Source: JBAXXL01 sp037127915
GTDB lineage: Bacteria; Bacteroidota; Ignavibacteria; Kapaibacteriales; UBA2268
Direction: 5' to 3'
DNA length: 64,000 bases
Assembly: GCA_037127915.1 (NCBI GenBank)
Contig: JBAXXL010000021.1
Span: forward strand, 3,862 to 67,861
Below the pieces are notes generated by a model. The model was not told where the DNA came from. It made no database searches and saw only the letters and a program-made list of their open reading frames with translations. Shown here piece by piece: positions 1 through 8,939 of this stretch. Every line of letters starts with the position of its first letter. The stretch's first letter is position 1. The position numbers and the translations under genes are program-made.

Positions 1-1220
1 ATTATATCCACAACATTTTTGATCTCGGATTTTAATTGTTCCGGTGTACAGTAGATATGCGCATCGTCTTGAGTAAATCCTCTAACGCGTGAAAGCCCCG
101 ATAATTCTCCTGATTGCTCATAGCGGTAAACTGTACCGTATTCAAAAATTCTTAATGGCAAATCGCGATAACTGCGTGGTTTGATAGCATAAATTTGATG
201 ATGGTGCGGACAGTTCATCGGTTTCATCATATATTCTTCATCTTCCACTGTCATTGGCGGAAATTGCGAATCGCTGTAATACGGATAGTGACCTGAAGTT
301 TTATACATATTCAAATTGCCGATATGAGGTGTAATAACCTCCAAATACCCACGTTTGATTTGTTCTTTTCTCATGAACTCTTCCAAAATTCTGCGCATTC
401 TTGTACCGCGCGGTAACCACATTGGCAAACCTTGACCGACAACAGGTGAAATTGTGTATAGCTCCAATTCTTTACCTAATTTACGGTGGTCTCTTTTTTC
501 TGCTTCTGCGCGTTGCTCAATAAATTCGTCCAACATCGCTTTTTTAGGGAAAGTAATGCCATAAATACGTGTCATCATAGGTCTTGTGGAATCACCTCTC
601 CAATACGCACCTGCAATCGAAAGCAATTTAATTGACTTGATTACCGATACATTCGGAATATGACCGCCACGGCAAAGATCGGTAAATTCTCCTTGCTTGC
701 AAAACGAAATATTTTCACCTTTCAATTTCAAATCGCGGATGAGTTCTAATTTAAACTCATTTCCTTTTTCGGCATAATATTTTTCGGCATCGTCACCAGT
801 CAACTCGTATTTTTCGAAGCGAGATTTGAGATTAATTAGCTCTTTCATTTTTGATTCGATTTTTGGTAAATCGTCAGCAATAATTTTTGTACCTTCGGGC
901 GGCATAACATCGTAATAAAAACCCTGTTCTATCGCCGGTCCTATACCGAATTTAATACCCGGATAAATTGCTTGCAGAGCTTCGGCTAATAAATGCGCCG
1001 ACGAATGCCAGAACATTTGTTTCCCGTCGTCATCGTTAAAAGTCAAAATATTGATGTTAGCGTCTTCATTTATAGGTTGGTACAACTCGTGAATTGAACC
1101 ATTTAGTAATATTCCTAAAGCATTTCGGGCTAAGCCCTCTGATATTGATAAAGCTATATCATATCCATTTGTTCCGTTCTGATATTCACGAACGTTTCCA
1201 TCCGGAAATGTGATTTTCAT
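1..1220 (-). CDS. thrS: Threonine--tRNA ligase, N-terminal ~406 residues (runs off window)
   Basis: Threonyl-tRNA synthetase charges tRNA-Thr in the cytoplasm. Reading leftward from ATG at 1220, an N-terminal TGS domain (start MKITFPDGN) is followed by the editing domain with the metal-site motif HSSAHLLAEAL and the later CRGGH motif. The class II catalytic core then begins, with the motif 2 region (MKPMNCPHHHQIY, RYEQSGELSGVRGFTQDDAHI). The gene is open at position 1, so the C-terminal part of the catalytic core and the anticodon-binding domain lie outside the window. The start is supported by an AAGGA ribosome-binding site six bases upstream. A TAATTTTG -7-like element (minus strand, 1255-1262) lies about 35 bases upstream of the ATG. 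The gene is divergent from the next one. Family identity is clear. Confidence 0.97.
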   Translation of the reverse strand, partial: MKITFPDGNVREYQNGTNGYDIALSISEGLARNALGILLNGSIHELYQPINEDANINILTFNDDDGKQMFWHSSAHLLAEALQAIYPGIKFGIGPAIEQGFYYDVMPPEGTKIIADDLPKIESKMKELINLKSRFEKYELTGDDAEKYYAEKGNEFKLELIRDLKLKGENISFCKQGEFTDLCRGGHIPNVSVIKSIKLLSIAGAYWRGDSTRPMMTRIYGITFPKKAMLDEFIEQRAEAEKRDHRKLGKELELYTISPVVGQGLPMWLPRGTRMRRILEEFMRKEQIKRGYLEVITPHIGNLNMYKTSGHYPYYSDSQFPPMTVEDEEYMMKPMNCPHHHQIYAIKPRSYRDLPLRIFEYGTVYRYEQSGELSGLSRVRGFTQDDAHIYCTPEQLKSEIKNVVDI

Positions 1221-1395
1221 GTTATTCCTTGATTAATTACTTCATAATTAGATACAAAATTACGAATTTTTTATCAAAGAGCATTATGGTATTAGTTCAG
1301 AGAAAAGCATTTTTTACAATTTATTTTATTTAAAATTTTTATTTTAAGAATAAATTTTGTAATTTTCGATTTTATTATTCAATTATAGTTATTAT

Positions 1396-2094
1396 ATGTT
1401 TAAAAAGAATTTTTTAGTGTTAGTTATTATCGCATTTTTTGTACCAATAAGTCTTTTATCACAATCAATTCAAGAAAATCAGATATTTTTAAAAGGAACA
1501 GTAACAGATAAATATACGGGTAAACCGGTATATTGCGACATAGAAATCAGACCTGAGGGCGGGACAAAGTTTAAAATTTTTAGTGATCCGGTAAGCGGTC
1601 ATTACGAGCAATTAATCAAAGGCGGAACTAGCTACGAATTCATTTTTTATAGATACAACGTTCTTAGACAAATAATAAAAGTAGATTATCCGACTTTTGA
1701 AAGATATCGCGAAGAAGAAGCTAATTATCAGGTGATAACTTTAACTCCGGGGGTAACAGCTTACGAAGTCGAGATTTTTGAACCAAACAGCGCAACAATT
1801 AAAGAATCAGCCAAACAGTTTTTTGAAGATTTTAAATTGCAATTACGTTTTCACCGTACAGTAACATGGGATTTATTAGTTGTCGGAACTGAGTTGGTAA
1901 AAGGGAAAACAGTTATAAACAAGGGTCTAACGCAGAAGCGCGTTGATGCCTTGACAACTTATTTAGAAAATTACAAAGCGTATTTAAAGAAATTAAATAT
2001 TAAAGCGTCAGATTATATTAAAGATAATGGTAACAGTTTAATAATAAAAGTAAACCAAATTGAACCACCTTTAGAAGAACAGTTCACAAAATAG
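1396..2094 (+). CDS. Secreted protein of unknown function with CarboxypepD_reg-like domain
   Basis: A 232-residue protein with a hydrophobic signal peptide (residues 1-22, cleavage likely near LLSQS). Residues ~30-115 look like a carboxypeptidase-regulatory-like beta-sandwich (FLKGTVTDKYTGKPV ... ITLTPG), common in exported Bacteroidota proteins. The C-terminal part (VVGTELVKGKTVINKGLTQKRVDALTTYL) loosely resembles the helix region of OmpA-like domains, but the peptidoglycan-binding motif is not evident. No strong ribosome-binding site is visible; the leader is very AT-rich. It ends 9 bases before the methyltransferase start, so the two are probably co-transcribed. No specific function can be assigned. 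Confidence 0.75.
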   Translation: MFKKNFLVLVIIAFFVPISLLSQSIQENQIFLKGTVTDKYTGKPVYCDIEIRPEGGTKFKIFSDPVSGHYEQLIKGGTSYEFIFYRYNVLRQIIKVDYPTFERYREEEANYQVITLTPGVTAYEVEIFEPNSATIKESAKQFFEDFKLQLRFHRTVTWDLLVVGTELVKGKTVINKGLTQKRVDALTTYLENYKAYLKKLNIKASDYIKDNGNSLIIKVNQIEPPLEEQFTK

Positions 2095-2103
2095 GAGTCA
2101 TAT

Positions 2104-3117
2104 ATGAGTATTTTGACAGAATTAGAAAAAACAAATGCAATCCAAGAATTAGACGAAATAGCTTATGCTTTTTGGAAAAGCAGAGCTTTGTTTACAGCCT
2201 GTGAATTAGATATATTCACAATAATTGGCGAACATGGAAAAACAGCAGAACATATCGCCTTAGAAACGAAATCCGATAAAGAAGGCATTAAACGTCTTTT
2301 GAATGCTATGGTAGCCTTGGAGCTTTTGGTTAAAAACGAAGAATATTATCGCAATACTGCTAAATCTAAAGCCCTTCTGATAAAAGGCAGTCCCGATTTC
2401 ATGGGTAATATTATGCATTTATCAAATCTTTGGGATGTTTGGACACATTTGACAGGTTCCATACAAAAAGGCGGACCAGAAATTTATCAGGAATTTTGGG
2501 AAAAAGATGATGATTGGATGCGCAATAACGTTGAATCACATCATTGGAAATCAATCTATGAAGCAAAAGGATTAATTGATTTTATTGATGTTCGTAACGT
2601 GAAAAAAGTTCTTGATTTGGGTGGCAGTTCAGGACATTACCTTGTAAAACTGATGGAAAAAAAGCCGGATTTAGAATGCACTATTTTTGACCATCCTCGA
2701 GTAATACAATTCGCAAAAGAAATATTAAAAAATGAAGGATTGGAAAATAAAATACGCACAATAAGCGGCGGATTTTTCGATGAAGAGTTTGGTGAGGAAA
2801 ACGAATACGACCTTATTATTATTTCTCATATTATAAGTGAGTATTCAATATGGGATAATGTTGCTTTAATCCAGAAAGCCTATTATTTCTTAAATTACGG
2901 CGGAACATTAATCGTACACGACAATATTATTGATGATTCCAGAACAAGCCCGCTTGATTGCACCTTGATGTCATTGGATATGCTGGTAAATACTCGGAGC
3001 GGTGATGTATATACAGAAACTGATATTTGGGTGATGATGCGCGAAGCTATGCTTTCAGATATCAAAAAAGTGAAAACAAATTTTGGTACTTCTATTATGG
3101 TAGGACACAAATATTAA
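2104..3117 (+). CDS. SAM-dependent O-methyltransferase (plant/hydroxyneurosporene OMT-like family)
   Basis: A 337-residue methyltransferase with the two-part architecture of the Methyltransf_2 family. The N-terminal winged-helix dimerisation domain spans residues ~15-95 (FTACELDIFTIIGEHGKTAEHIA). The Rossmann domain follows, with SAM motif I VLDLGGSSGHYL at ~170-181 and a later LIIISHIISEYS strand. The C-terminal GTLIVHDNIIDD segment is typical of this family. Substrates in the family range from quinones and carotenoids to small phenols, and the sequence does not say which applies here. The start ATG has an AGGAG site that overlaps the stop of the upstream gene, suggesting coupled translation. 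Confidence 0.85.
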   Translation: MSILTELEKTNAIQELDEIAYAFWKSRALFTACELDIFTIIGEHGKTAEHIALETKSDKEGIKRLLNAMVALELLVKNEEYYRNTAKSKALLIKGSPDFMGNIMHLSNLWDVWTHLTGSIQKGGPEIYQEFWEKDDDWMRNNVESHHWKSIYEAKGLIDFIDVRNVKKVLDLGGSSGHYLVKLMEKKPDLECTIFDHPRVIQFAKEILKNEGLENKIRTISGGFFDEEFGEENEYDLIIISHIISEYSIWDNVALIQKAYYFLNYGGTLIVHDNIIDDSRTSPLDCTLMSLDMLVNTRSGDVYTETDIWVMMREAMLSDIKKVKTNFGTSIMVGHKY

Positions 3118-3263
3118 AATACTTTTAGGCTTCTTCCGTTAAGTTTTTTGCAATTGTTTTGAAAGATTTTTAATTTAGTTGTTAAAATTAACAAAAATTT
3201 CTTTATTTTTGCAAGCCTAAAAAAGTAAAAAGTTAATAATATATAAATAATAGGAAGTATTTT

Positions 3264-3503
3264 ATGTTCTGGACACCAGAATTTGCCGCAACTTTAGAGG
3301 ATGCACCATGGCCGGCTACTAAGGACGAACTGCTCGATTATGCAAACCGTTCAGGTTGCCCACAAGAGGTTTTAGACAATTTGATGGAATTGGAAGACAC
3401 TGAAGAGTTTATTCAAGGTATGGAAGAACTATGGTCTGAATACGAGGATACCTTAAATGAAGAGTATTTTTACGATGATAACGAAGAAGAACAATACTAT
3501 TAA
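3264..3503 (+). CDS. Small acidic DUF2795-like protein
   Basis: A 79-residue, strongly acidic protein. Its core (WPATKDELLDYANRSGCPQEVLDNLMELED) matches the pattern of DUF2795 proteins, short helical proteins of unknown function found in many phyla. The tail is low-complexity and rich in E, D and Y. Its own promoter is likely: TATTTTTG at 3204-3211 fits the Bacteroidota -7 consensus, with a TTG 22 bases upstream. The start has a purine-rich GGAAG site (3253-3257). Function unknown. Confidence 0.75.
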   Translation: MFWTPEFAATLEDAPWPATKDELLDYANRSGCPQEVLDNLMELEDTEEFIQGMEELWSEYEDTLNEEYFYDDNEEEQYY

Positions 3504-3536
3504 AAATAAAACTAACTCGTAAAAGGAATTTTTACG

Positions 3537-5873
3537 ATTGAACACAAAATAAATATCATTATTGTTTTCTGCTGTATTGTTTTTTTTACAGGAGTTCATA
3601 GTTTATACTCTGCTGATAAGCTATATCCATCGAAGTTTTCTAAAATTCAATTCGAAATTTCACGTATTGAAATTCGTGGTAATACATTCTTACCTCAATC
3701 TGATTTAGTAATGCTTATAAACTCACATGTTTCCGAACAGAGTGTACCAAGCGTATTATTGAATTATTACAAAGATAATTCTGATAAAAATCCCGCGACT
3801 CCGAAAATTATTAAACGAAATTTGCAAGATATTGTAGATAAATATAAATCTCAAGTTAGTTATTATAATCAAACAGTAACCGAGGACGATGCGGCTTCTC
3901 TCAGAACATTTTATAATACAAATGGTTACCACGATGTTACGGTAAATTACAGCTTTTTTGCCGATACAGTAAGAAAAGAAAATGTTCTACGGTTTGATAT
4001 TGAAGAAGGACGGCGGTATAAGATTAAAGTAATCAAATATCGAGGATTAAGAAGACTGCCGGAGGAAATTAAAGTTAATTTATACAAAGATATGCCAATC
4101 CATGTAGATGATTATTTTAATGAAGAACTTGTTTTGCAAAGTGCTGATATAATTTACTACCGTTTATTAAATTCAGGTTATTTTTATGCAAAATATTATA
4201 TCAATCCGGTACAGATAGACACTAACTATTTTTATAATTCACAGACAGTTAGTGATAGTATTCCATCAGCAGGTGCGATAATCGATACTAATCGTTACGG
4301 TGATGTAGTGATTATAGAATTCGATACCGGAGAACGCCAAAGGATTGGCAAGGTATCGTATAAAAATGATAATAGCGGTGGAAGCGGAATAGCAAAGAGT
4401 ACGAAAGATAAATTCAATCTAATACACACAGGCGATTGGTTTAATTACGATAATGTCAAACAAACCGAAAGAAATTTTAGTACTTTAGAGATATTTGAAA
4501 GAATCAGTATCGATACTATCGCAATTACCGCAAAGGATACTTTGAATTATTCAATTTTTACTAAGCTAAGAAATAGAAATAAATTTGATTTTGGATTGTT
4601 TGTAAATCATACACCTTCTGATGGATTTATGAATACCGGTTTCCAAACTAGATATACTTTTTTAAATCCATTCGGTGCGGGCGAAGAGCTTAATTATTAT
4701 GCAAATATCACCATAAAAAACATTAGTGATTTATTCAGTAGCCGCAAATTAGAATTTGAAGGTAAATTTGGAACTGTGTTTACTCAACCTCTTCTTTGGG
4801 TAATAAAAAAATCACAGGTGGCTTTGGCGGTAAATGTGGAATACTCCAGAAATAACCTTAACGGGTTTAAAGTTGACCATTGGTTATTACCAAAAGTGAG
4901 TTTTCCGATCAAATTACCGCAAGCTCAATTTTTTAACAAAGTACAATTCGATATTTCTTTGGAAGGCGAAATGCCTATCGATACAGCAAAGGTTTATGGT
5001 GATAAATTGAATTATGAACGGAATGCAATTTTTTATAAAATTCTTGATAATTATTGGAATTCCTCGACACGTACATCTATTTGGTCAGCCACGGTTATAG
5101 GAGGATCTTTCCTTAGCGAACATCGTGACTTTCAGTTATCACCAAAAACAGGTAACTTTTCATTGCTAAGTATCGAAGCCGCAGGATTATTGGGCATCGC
5201 TGAATATGTGCGTTTACAATTTACCCATTTGCAGTTTTTCTCAAGACCTTTACATCCAAATAAAGTACATGCTATTAAAGTCAAAGCCGGTATAATAATC
5301 AATGATAAAAACTCTACAAATAAATATGTTCCGTTTGAAAAGCAGTTTTTCTGCGGAGGTGCAAATTCGAATCGTGGATGGATTGCCCGACGACTACATT
5401 CATCAAATATTCGACCGGTGAAAGACAATCAAGCTCAACCTGATAGCGTAATGAATCTTAATGATTATGAATTGTTTTCAAATATTTATGGTAGTGCTGG
5501 TCTGTTCGAATTGAGTTATGAGTACCGCTACAATATTAAAGCTCCAAACGGTATTTCTCGGGTAGTAGCGGATCAATTATCAAGCTTTGGATTAGTTGCT
5601 TTTTGTGATATAGGTAACGCCTATAGCTGGTTTTTTGATAAAAAGGATAAACCTATATCGTTTTCTATTTCTGATATGGGAAAATTCTTTGTAAATAACT
5701 TAGCGGTTTCGATGGGTTTTGGCTTAAGATATGAAACTCCAATAGGTCCAATAAGGTTAGATTTCGGTTTTCCGATATATGGACCGGTAACCGGTAAACC
5801 AAATTTCATTCTAAATCGTTACTATGTTTTGGAGGATGTTGCAATTCATTTTGGAATTGGACATTCTTTCTAA
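3537..5873 (+). CDS. Omp85-family outer-membrane protein (BamA/TamA-like) with apparent non-canonical start
   Basis: Omp85 proteins insert or export proteins across the outer membrane. The first in-frame ATG (3711) lies inside the first POTRA domain. The frame is open further upstream and encodes a good signal peptide (HKINIIIVFCCIVFF ... SLYSA) followed by the POTRA start FEISRIEIRGNTF. The best placed start in frame is ATT at 3537, 9 bases after an AAAAGGA site. The overlapping TTG at 3538 would encode MNTKINII only if one A were added to the AAAA run at 3546-3549. POTRA-like repeats fill roughly residues 40-300. The C-terminal 16-strand-type barrel carries the hallmark GGANSNRGW (lid-loop RGW motif) and the closing GPIRLDFGFPI strand. 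Length is ~778 residues. Family is certain; whether it is BamA itself is not. Confidence 0.85.
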   Translation: MEHKINIIIVFCCIVFFTGVHSLYSADKLYPSKFSKIQFEISRIEIRGNTFLPQSDLVMLINSHVSEQSVPSVLLNYYKDNSDKNPATPKIIKRNLQDIVDKYKSQVSYYNQTVTEDDAASLRTFYNTNGYHDVTVNYSFFADTVRKENVLRFDIEEGRRYKIKVIKYRGLRRLPEEIKVNLYKDMPIHVDDYFNEELVLQSADIIYYRLLNSGYFYAKYYINPVQIDTNYFYNSQTVSDSIPSAGAIIDTNRYGDVVIIEFDTGERQRIGKVSYKNDNSGGSGIAKSTKDKFNLIHTGDWFNYDNVKQTERNFSTLEIFERISIDTIAITAKDTLNYSIFTKLRNRNKFDFGLFVNHTPSDGFMNTGFQTRYTFLNPFGAGEELNYYANITIKNISDLFSSRKLEFEGKFGTVFTQPLLWVIKKSQVALAVNVEYSRNNLNGFKVDHWLLPKVSFPIKLPQAQFFNKVQFDISLEGEMPIDTAKVYGDKLNYERNAIFYKILDNYWNSSTRTSIWSATVIGGSFLSEHRDFQLSPKTGNFSLLSIEAAGLLGIAEYVRLQFTHLQFFSRPLHPNKVHAIKVKAGIIINDKNSTNKYVPFEKQFFCGGANSNRGWIARRLHSSNIRPVKDNQAQPDSVMNLNDYELFSNIYGSAGLFELSYEYRYNIKAPNGISRVVADQLSSFGLVAFCDIGNAYSWFFDKKDKPISFSISDMGKFFVNNLAVSMGFGLRYETPIGPIRLDFGFPIYGPVTGKPNFILNRYYVLEDVAIHFGIGHSF

Positions 5874-5895
5874 TTCTTGCTTTTATTAATATAAA

Positions 5896-6408
5896 ATGGA
5901 AAATATGGAAAGAGAATATTATACTGAAAATTCTGAAGATTTAGCATTATCTTGTGCCAGAGCGGCACTCGAAAAAATCGCTAAAGATGTTATAATCATT
6001 GATATATCTGAAATAGAATTTGCAGTAACTGACTATTTTGTAATATGCGGTTGTGAATCGGAATCTCAATTAGTGGCCATAGTTGATAATATTCAGCGCG
6101 AGATGAAGGACGAAGGTTACGGAAGACCTCGCATTGAAGGAATGGATGCACGCCAATGGGCTTTACTCGATTATTTTAACGTCGTTGTACATGTGATGCT
6201 CACGCCAATACGCTCTTTTTACAAATTAGAGAAACTTTGGGCTGATGGTAGATTCTTTATTTTAGATGAAAAAGGACTACCAATTGGATTCCCTACCAGC
6301 GATATTCCAAAATTATATGTAGCAACAGAGATTTTAGAACCGGCTGTTAATGAAGAAATATGGGATTTTGATGACGAAGGACCTGACGAAAATATCAAAC
6401 TTATTTAG
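5896..6408 (+). CDS. rsfS: Ribosome silencing factor RsfS
   Basis: RsfS (YbeB/Iojap) binds ribosomal protein L14 and blocks subunit joining when nutrients are scarce. The 170-residue protein carries the family core: IIIDISEIEFAVTDYFVICGCES (residues ~35-57), then EGMDARQWALLDYFNVVVHVM and the aromatic end FYKLEKLWADGRFF. The acidic ~45-residue C-terminal extension beyond the usual ~110-residue domain is not part of the conserved fold. It lies 22 bases after the Omp85 gene and overlaps the next gene by 59 bases, suggesting one transcript. A second ATG at 5905 is an alternative start. Confidence 0.93.
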   Translation: MENMEREYYTENSEDLALSCARAALEKIAKDVIIIDISEIEFAVTDYFVICGCESESQLVAIVDNIQREMKDEGYGRPRIEGMDARQWALLDYFNVVVHVMLTPIRSFYKLEKLWADGRFFILDEKGLPIGFPTSDIPKLYVATEILEPAVNEEIWDFDDEGPDENIKLI

Positions 6409-6913
6409 CCTTCTTCGGATTGTTCTAGCGATTCCAATATTTTTTGGCGTTATGAACGACGAAAAGCTAATTACAACTGCTATGATTTTTGTAGCGGGTT
6501 TTTCCGATTGGGCTGATGGGTATTTCGCACGTAAGAGAAATGAAATTTCAGAACTAGGAAAAATCTTGGATCCAATTGGAGATAAGCTATGCTTAGCCGC
6601 CTTGATAATCCCTATGATAATTACCGGTTATATACCTTTGTGGTTTGCTATTATTGCCTTGGGACGTGATGCCCTTATAATAATTGGCGGACTATATATT
6701 CAGCGAAAGAAGGGTTTTGTGATTCCTTCGATTATGATAGGAAAAATCACTTTTATTGTGCTGGGTTGTGTTGTATTAGGGGCGTTTTTAAAAATACCTT
6801 ATTTTAATATGATAGGATATCCCATAGCAACTGTTTTTATTATAGTTTCTTTTGTAGTTTATTTGCTAAGAGCAGTAAATTTTTTAAAGAATTCGAACAT
6901 AGATAATGTATAA
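6350..6913 (+). CDS. pgsA: CDP-alcohol phosphatidyltransferase, probably phosphatidylglycerophosphate synthase
   Basis: PgsA makes phosphatidylglycerol phosphate from CDP-diacylglycerol and glycerol-3-phosphate in the inner membrane. The diagnostic motif DG-x2-AR-x8-G-x3-D-x3-D is complete (DGYFAR ... GKILDPIGD, residues ~55-79). The start ISNLFSLLRIVLAIPIF is typical of PgsA. Several hydrophobic helices follow; length is 187 residues. The start at 6350 overlaps the rsfS 3' end by 59 bases; ATG at 6371 gives a more usual N terminus and is equally possible. PgsA is favoured over other CDP-alcohol transferases because a separate PssA is encoded at 37781-38536. Confidence 0.85.
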   Translation: MKKYGILMTKDLTKISNLFSLLRIVLAIPIFFGVMNDEKLITTAMIFVAGFSDWADGYFARKRNEISELGKILDPIGDKLCLAALIIPMIITGYIPLWFAIIALGRDALIIIGGLYIQRKKGFVIPSIMIGKITFIVLGCVVLGAFLKIPYFNMIGYPIATVFIIVSFVVYLLRAVNFLKNSNIDNV

Positions 6914-6914
6914 T

Positions 6915-6945
6915 TTTGTATTAAGAAAAATGCTTTGTATTTTTG
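6915..6945 (+). promoter_or_regulatory. Bacteroidota-type sigma-70 promoter (TTTG-N19-TATTTTTG)
   Basis: TTTG at 6915-6918 and TATTTTTG at 6938-6945 are separated by exactly 19 bases, matching the -33/-7 consensus described for Bacteroidota. It lies 47 bases upstream of the TPR lipoprotein start. This is the clearest such promoter in the window; bare TAnnTTTG elements also precede thrS, glnS, gltX, rsmB and the adenosyltransferase gene. Confidence 0.6.
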
Positions 6946-6991
6946 AATAATATAAACAGCAAAATATTAATTAATTTATAAAGGAATAATT

Positions 6992-8494
6992 ATGAAAAGA
7001 CTAGGAATAATTTTGTTAATATTAGTTGCAAGTGCGCTAATAACACAAGGATTTCAATGTGCTTCTCGAGAGATGACAACAGCCAAAGTTAAATATAAAG
7101 TTAAAGATTGGACTGCGGTAAAAGAGGCATTGAATGAAGAACTGTCTAAACGCCCAACAAATGAAGAAGCCAAAAGAATGTTAGCGGATGTATTAAAAAA
7201 TCAAAATGATATTCCCGGCTTAATAACATTTATTAAGAAGAATCAAGCAACGTTTGTTGATCCCGTACAAAAACCTAACTTCCAAGCTTTTGTGTCAAGA
7301 TTTTGGATGGATTTATTTGATAAAAGTAATAAATACTATATTAAATATGAAAAAGATGCAAACCAAGTATATTTGGATTCTGCAATAATCTGCATGACTT
7401 ATGTTTATGAATTACGACCAGAACTTGCCGCTGTTAGCTCTTATATATCAGAGTATTATCGTATAGCAAAGAATGATGCAAAGATGATAGAATTCACCAA
7501 TAAATATTTCGATGCTTTAAAACCAGATTTGGATTTTGCCACAAAAAAAGGTTTCCGTTTAAACTCTCCTCGTGGAGAAGTTCTTAGAGCTTTAGGTAAA
7601 CCTACTTCTACTGAAGCCAAGCGCTCAACCAGGACAGATTCAACTTATCTTGATAAATTCAACGTTGATGGAAACGAAGTAATTGTCCACTCAATTTCAA
7701 ATAAATCGCATACTGCCCAAGTGGACGGATGGCGTACTAATGCTCCTGATTATTGGCATCCGGAAGATAAAATACAATTGCTGCCGATAACAATCGAGCC
7801 ATTTAATTCTTTAATTCTATATTATTATGACAAAGCAGATTATACAACGGCACTTGAATGTGCAAAACGTGTTCTGAATATCGTTCCCGATAATAAAAGA
7901 ATTAATGCTTTGATAATTGAACTTTATCAAAAACTCAACAAAGTTGATGACGCTATCGCATCGCTAAATGAGCAATTAGCAAAAGAACCAAAAAACACTT
8001 TTGCTTTAGGCCAGTTAGGTGATATTTATCGTGTTACTGAACAGTATGATAAATCCATCGAAGCTTACAAAAAAGCTATTGAGATTGATCCTAAATTTAC
8101 CGCAGCCACATTAAACTTGGCAACATCGTATAAAAATAAAGCCGGCGTTATACAAGCAAAACAAATTCAAGAAAGCGAAAAAGACCCTAAATTCATTTTC
8201 AAACCACAGGAATATGAACCATTTCTCGTTGAATCTGCAAAATATTACACTAAAGTATTGGAAACTCCCGCATTTGAAAATGATCTGGGTGTATATAAAG
8301 AACTTATAAACATTTACCTCGTTTTGAATGACAAAGAAAAACTTGCAAAGGCAGTAACCAAAATTGAAGGTTTAGAAAGTGAAGCAAAGGATAAAGAATT
8401 ATATTATTTAGACATGCTCAGAATTTACGGTGCTATGAAGAATACCGAAAAAATGGATGCAACAAAAGCTAAATTAGATGCATTACCAAAATAA
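6992..8494 (+). CDS. TPR-repeat protein, probable lipoprotein
   Basis: A 500-residue exported protein. The N terminus is a hydrophobic signal ending ITQGFQC, a slightly unusual lipobox whose Cys at ~23 would be lipidated. TPR-like helices occur at residues ~35-80. The clearest TPR unit is at ~335-370 (FALGQLGDIYRVTEQYDKSIEAYKKAIEIDP), with more helical repeats to the end. A ~100-residue middle segment (LNSPRGEVLRALGKPTS ... DYWHPEDK) does not look like TPR. It probably acts as a periplasmic scaffold; no partner can be named. An AAGGA site sits seven bases before the ATG, and a clear promoter lies at 6915-6945. Confidence 0.85.
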   Translation: MKRLGIILLILVASALITQGFQCASREMTTAKVKYKVKDWTAVKEALNEELSKRPTNEEAKRMLADVLKNQNDIPGLITFIKKNQATFVDPVQKPNFQAFVSRFWMDLFDKSNKYYIKYEKDANQVYLDSAIICMTYVYELRPELAAVSSYISEYYRIAKNDAKMIEFTNKYFDALKPDLDFATKKGFRLNSPRGEVLRALGKPTSTEAKRSTRTDSTYLDKFNVDGNEVIVHSISNKSHTAQVDGWRTNAPDYWHPEDKIQLLPITIEPFNSLILYYYDKADYTTALECAKRVLNIVPDNKRINALIIELYQKLNKVDDAIASLNEQLAKEPKNTFALGQLGDIYRVTEQYDKSIEAYKKAIEIDPKFTAATLNLATSYKNKAGVIQAKQIQESEKDPKFIFKPQEYEPFLVESAKYYTKVLETPAFENDLGVYKELINIYLVLNDKEKLAKAVTKIEGLESEAKDKELYYLDMLRIYGAMKNTEKMDATKAKLDALPK

Positions 8495-8535
8495 TAAACT
8501 TTAATAACGTTTGTATTTGTGAAGTGAAGTAATTA

Positions 8536-8565
8536 GTCAACCGTAGAGTAATCTCTACGGTTGAC
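8536..8565. terminator. Perfect 13-bp hairpin downstream of the TPR gene
   Basis: Arms 8536-8548 and 8553-8565 are perfectly complementary (GTCAACCGTAGAG and its complement) around a TAAT loop. The hairpin lies between the TPR gene and the DUF3467 gene. There is no run of T on either side, so it may be a transcript-end or processing stem rather than a classical intrinsic terminator. Confidence 0.5.
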
Positions 8566-8600
8566 ATATATAAAGAAAATCATTAAATTAAGAGAAAAAA

Positions 8601-8930
8601 ATGGCAGATAAGCAAAACCCAAATCAACCACAACAGATAAATATTCAACTTTCAGAACAGGAAGCGGAAGGTATTTATTCCAACATGGCTATCATATCGC
8701 ATTCCAATGCTGAGTTTATTATTGATTTTACACGCATATTACCGGGAATCCCAAAAGCGAAAGTTCACGCTCGCATAATTATGACTCCTCAACATGCGAA
8801 AATGCTTTTAATGGCTTTAGGCGATAATATTGGAAAATTCGAAAGTGTGAATGGCGAAATCAAATTAGAAGGTCCACAGACTCATGGTGGGAATTTCCCC
8901 GGCTTTTCGAATAATCCGGCAATTAATTAG
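8601..8930 (+). CDS. DUF3467 family protein
   Basis: A 109-residue cytoplasmic protein matching DUF3467: QINIQLSEQEAEGIYSNMAIISHSNAEFIIDF, then the conserved MTPQHAKMLLMALGDNI. Function unknown; widespread in bacteria. The C-terminal tail is Gly/Asn-rich. The stop is nine bases before the branching-enzyme start, so the two are likely co-transcribed, but no functional link is established. Confidence 0.85.
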   Translation: MADKQNPNQPQQINIQLSEQEAEGIYSNMAIISHSNAEFIIDFTRILPGIPKAKVHARIIMTPQHAKMLLMALGDNIGKFESVNGEIKLEGPQTHGGNFPGFSNNPAIN

Positions 8931-8939
8931 CAGGGTATC

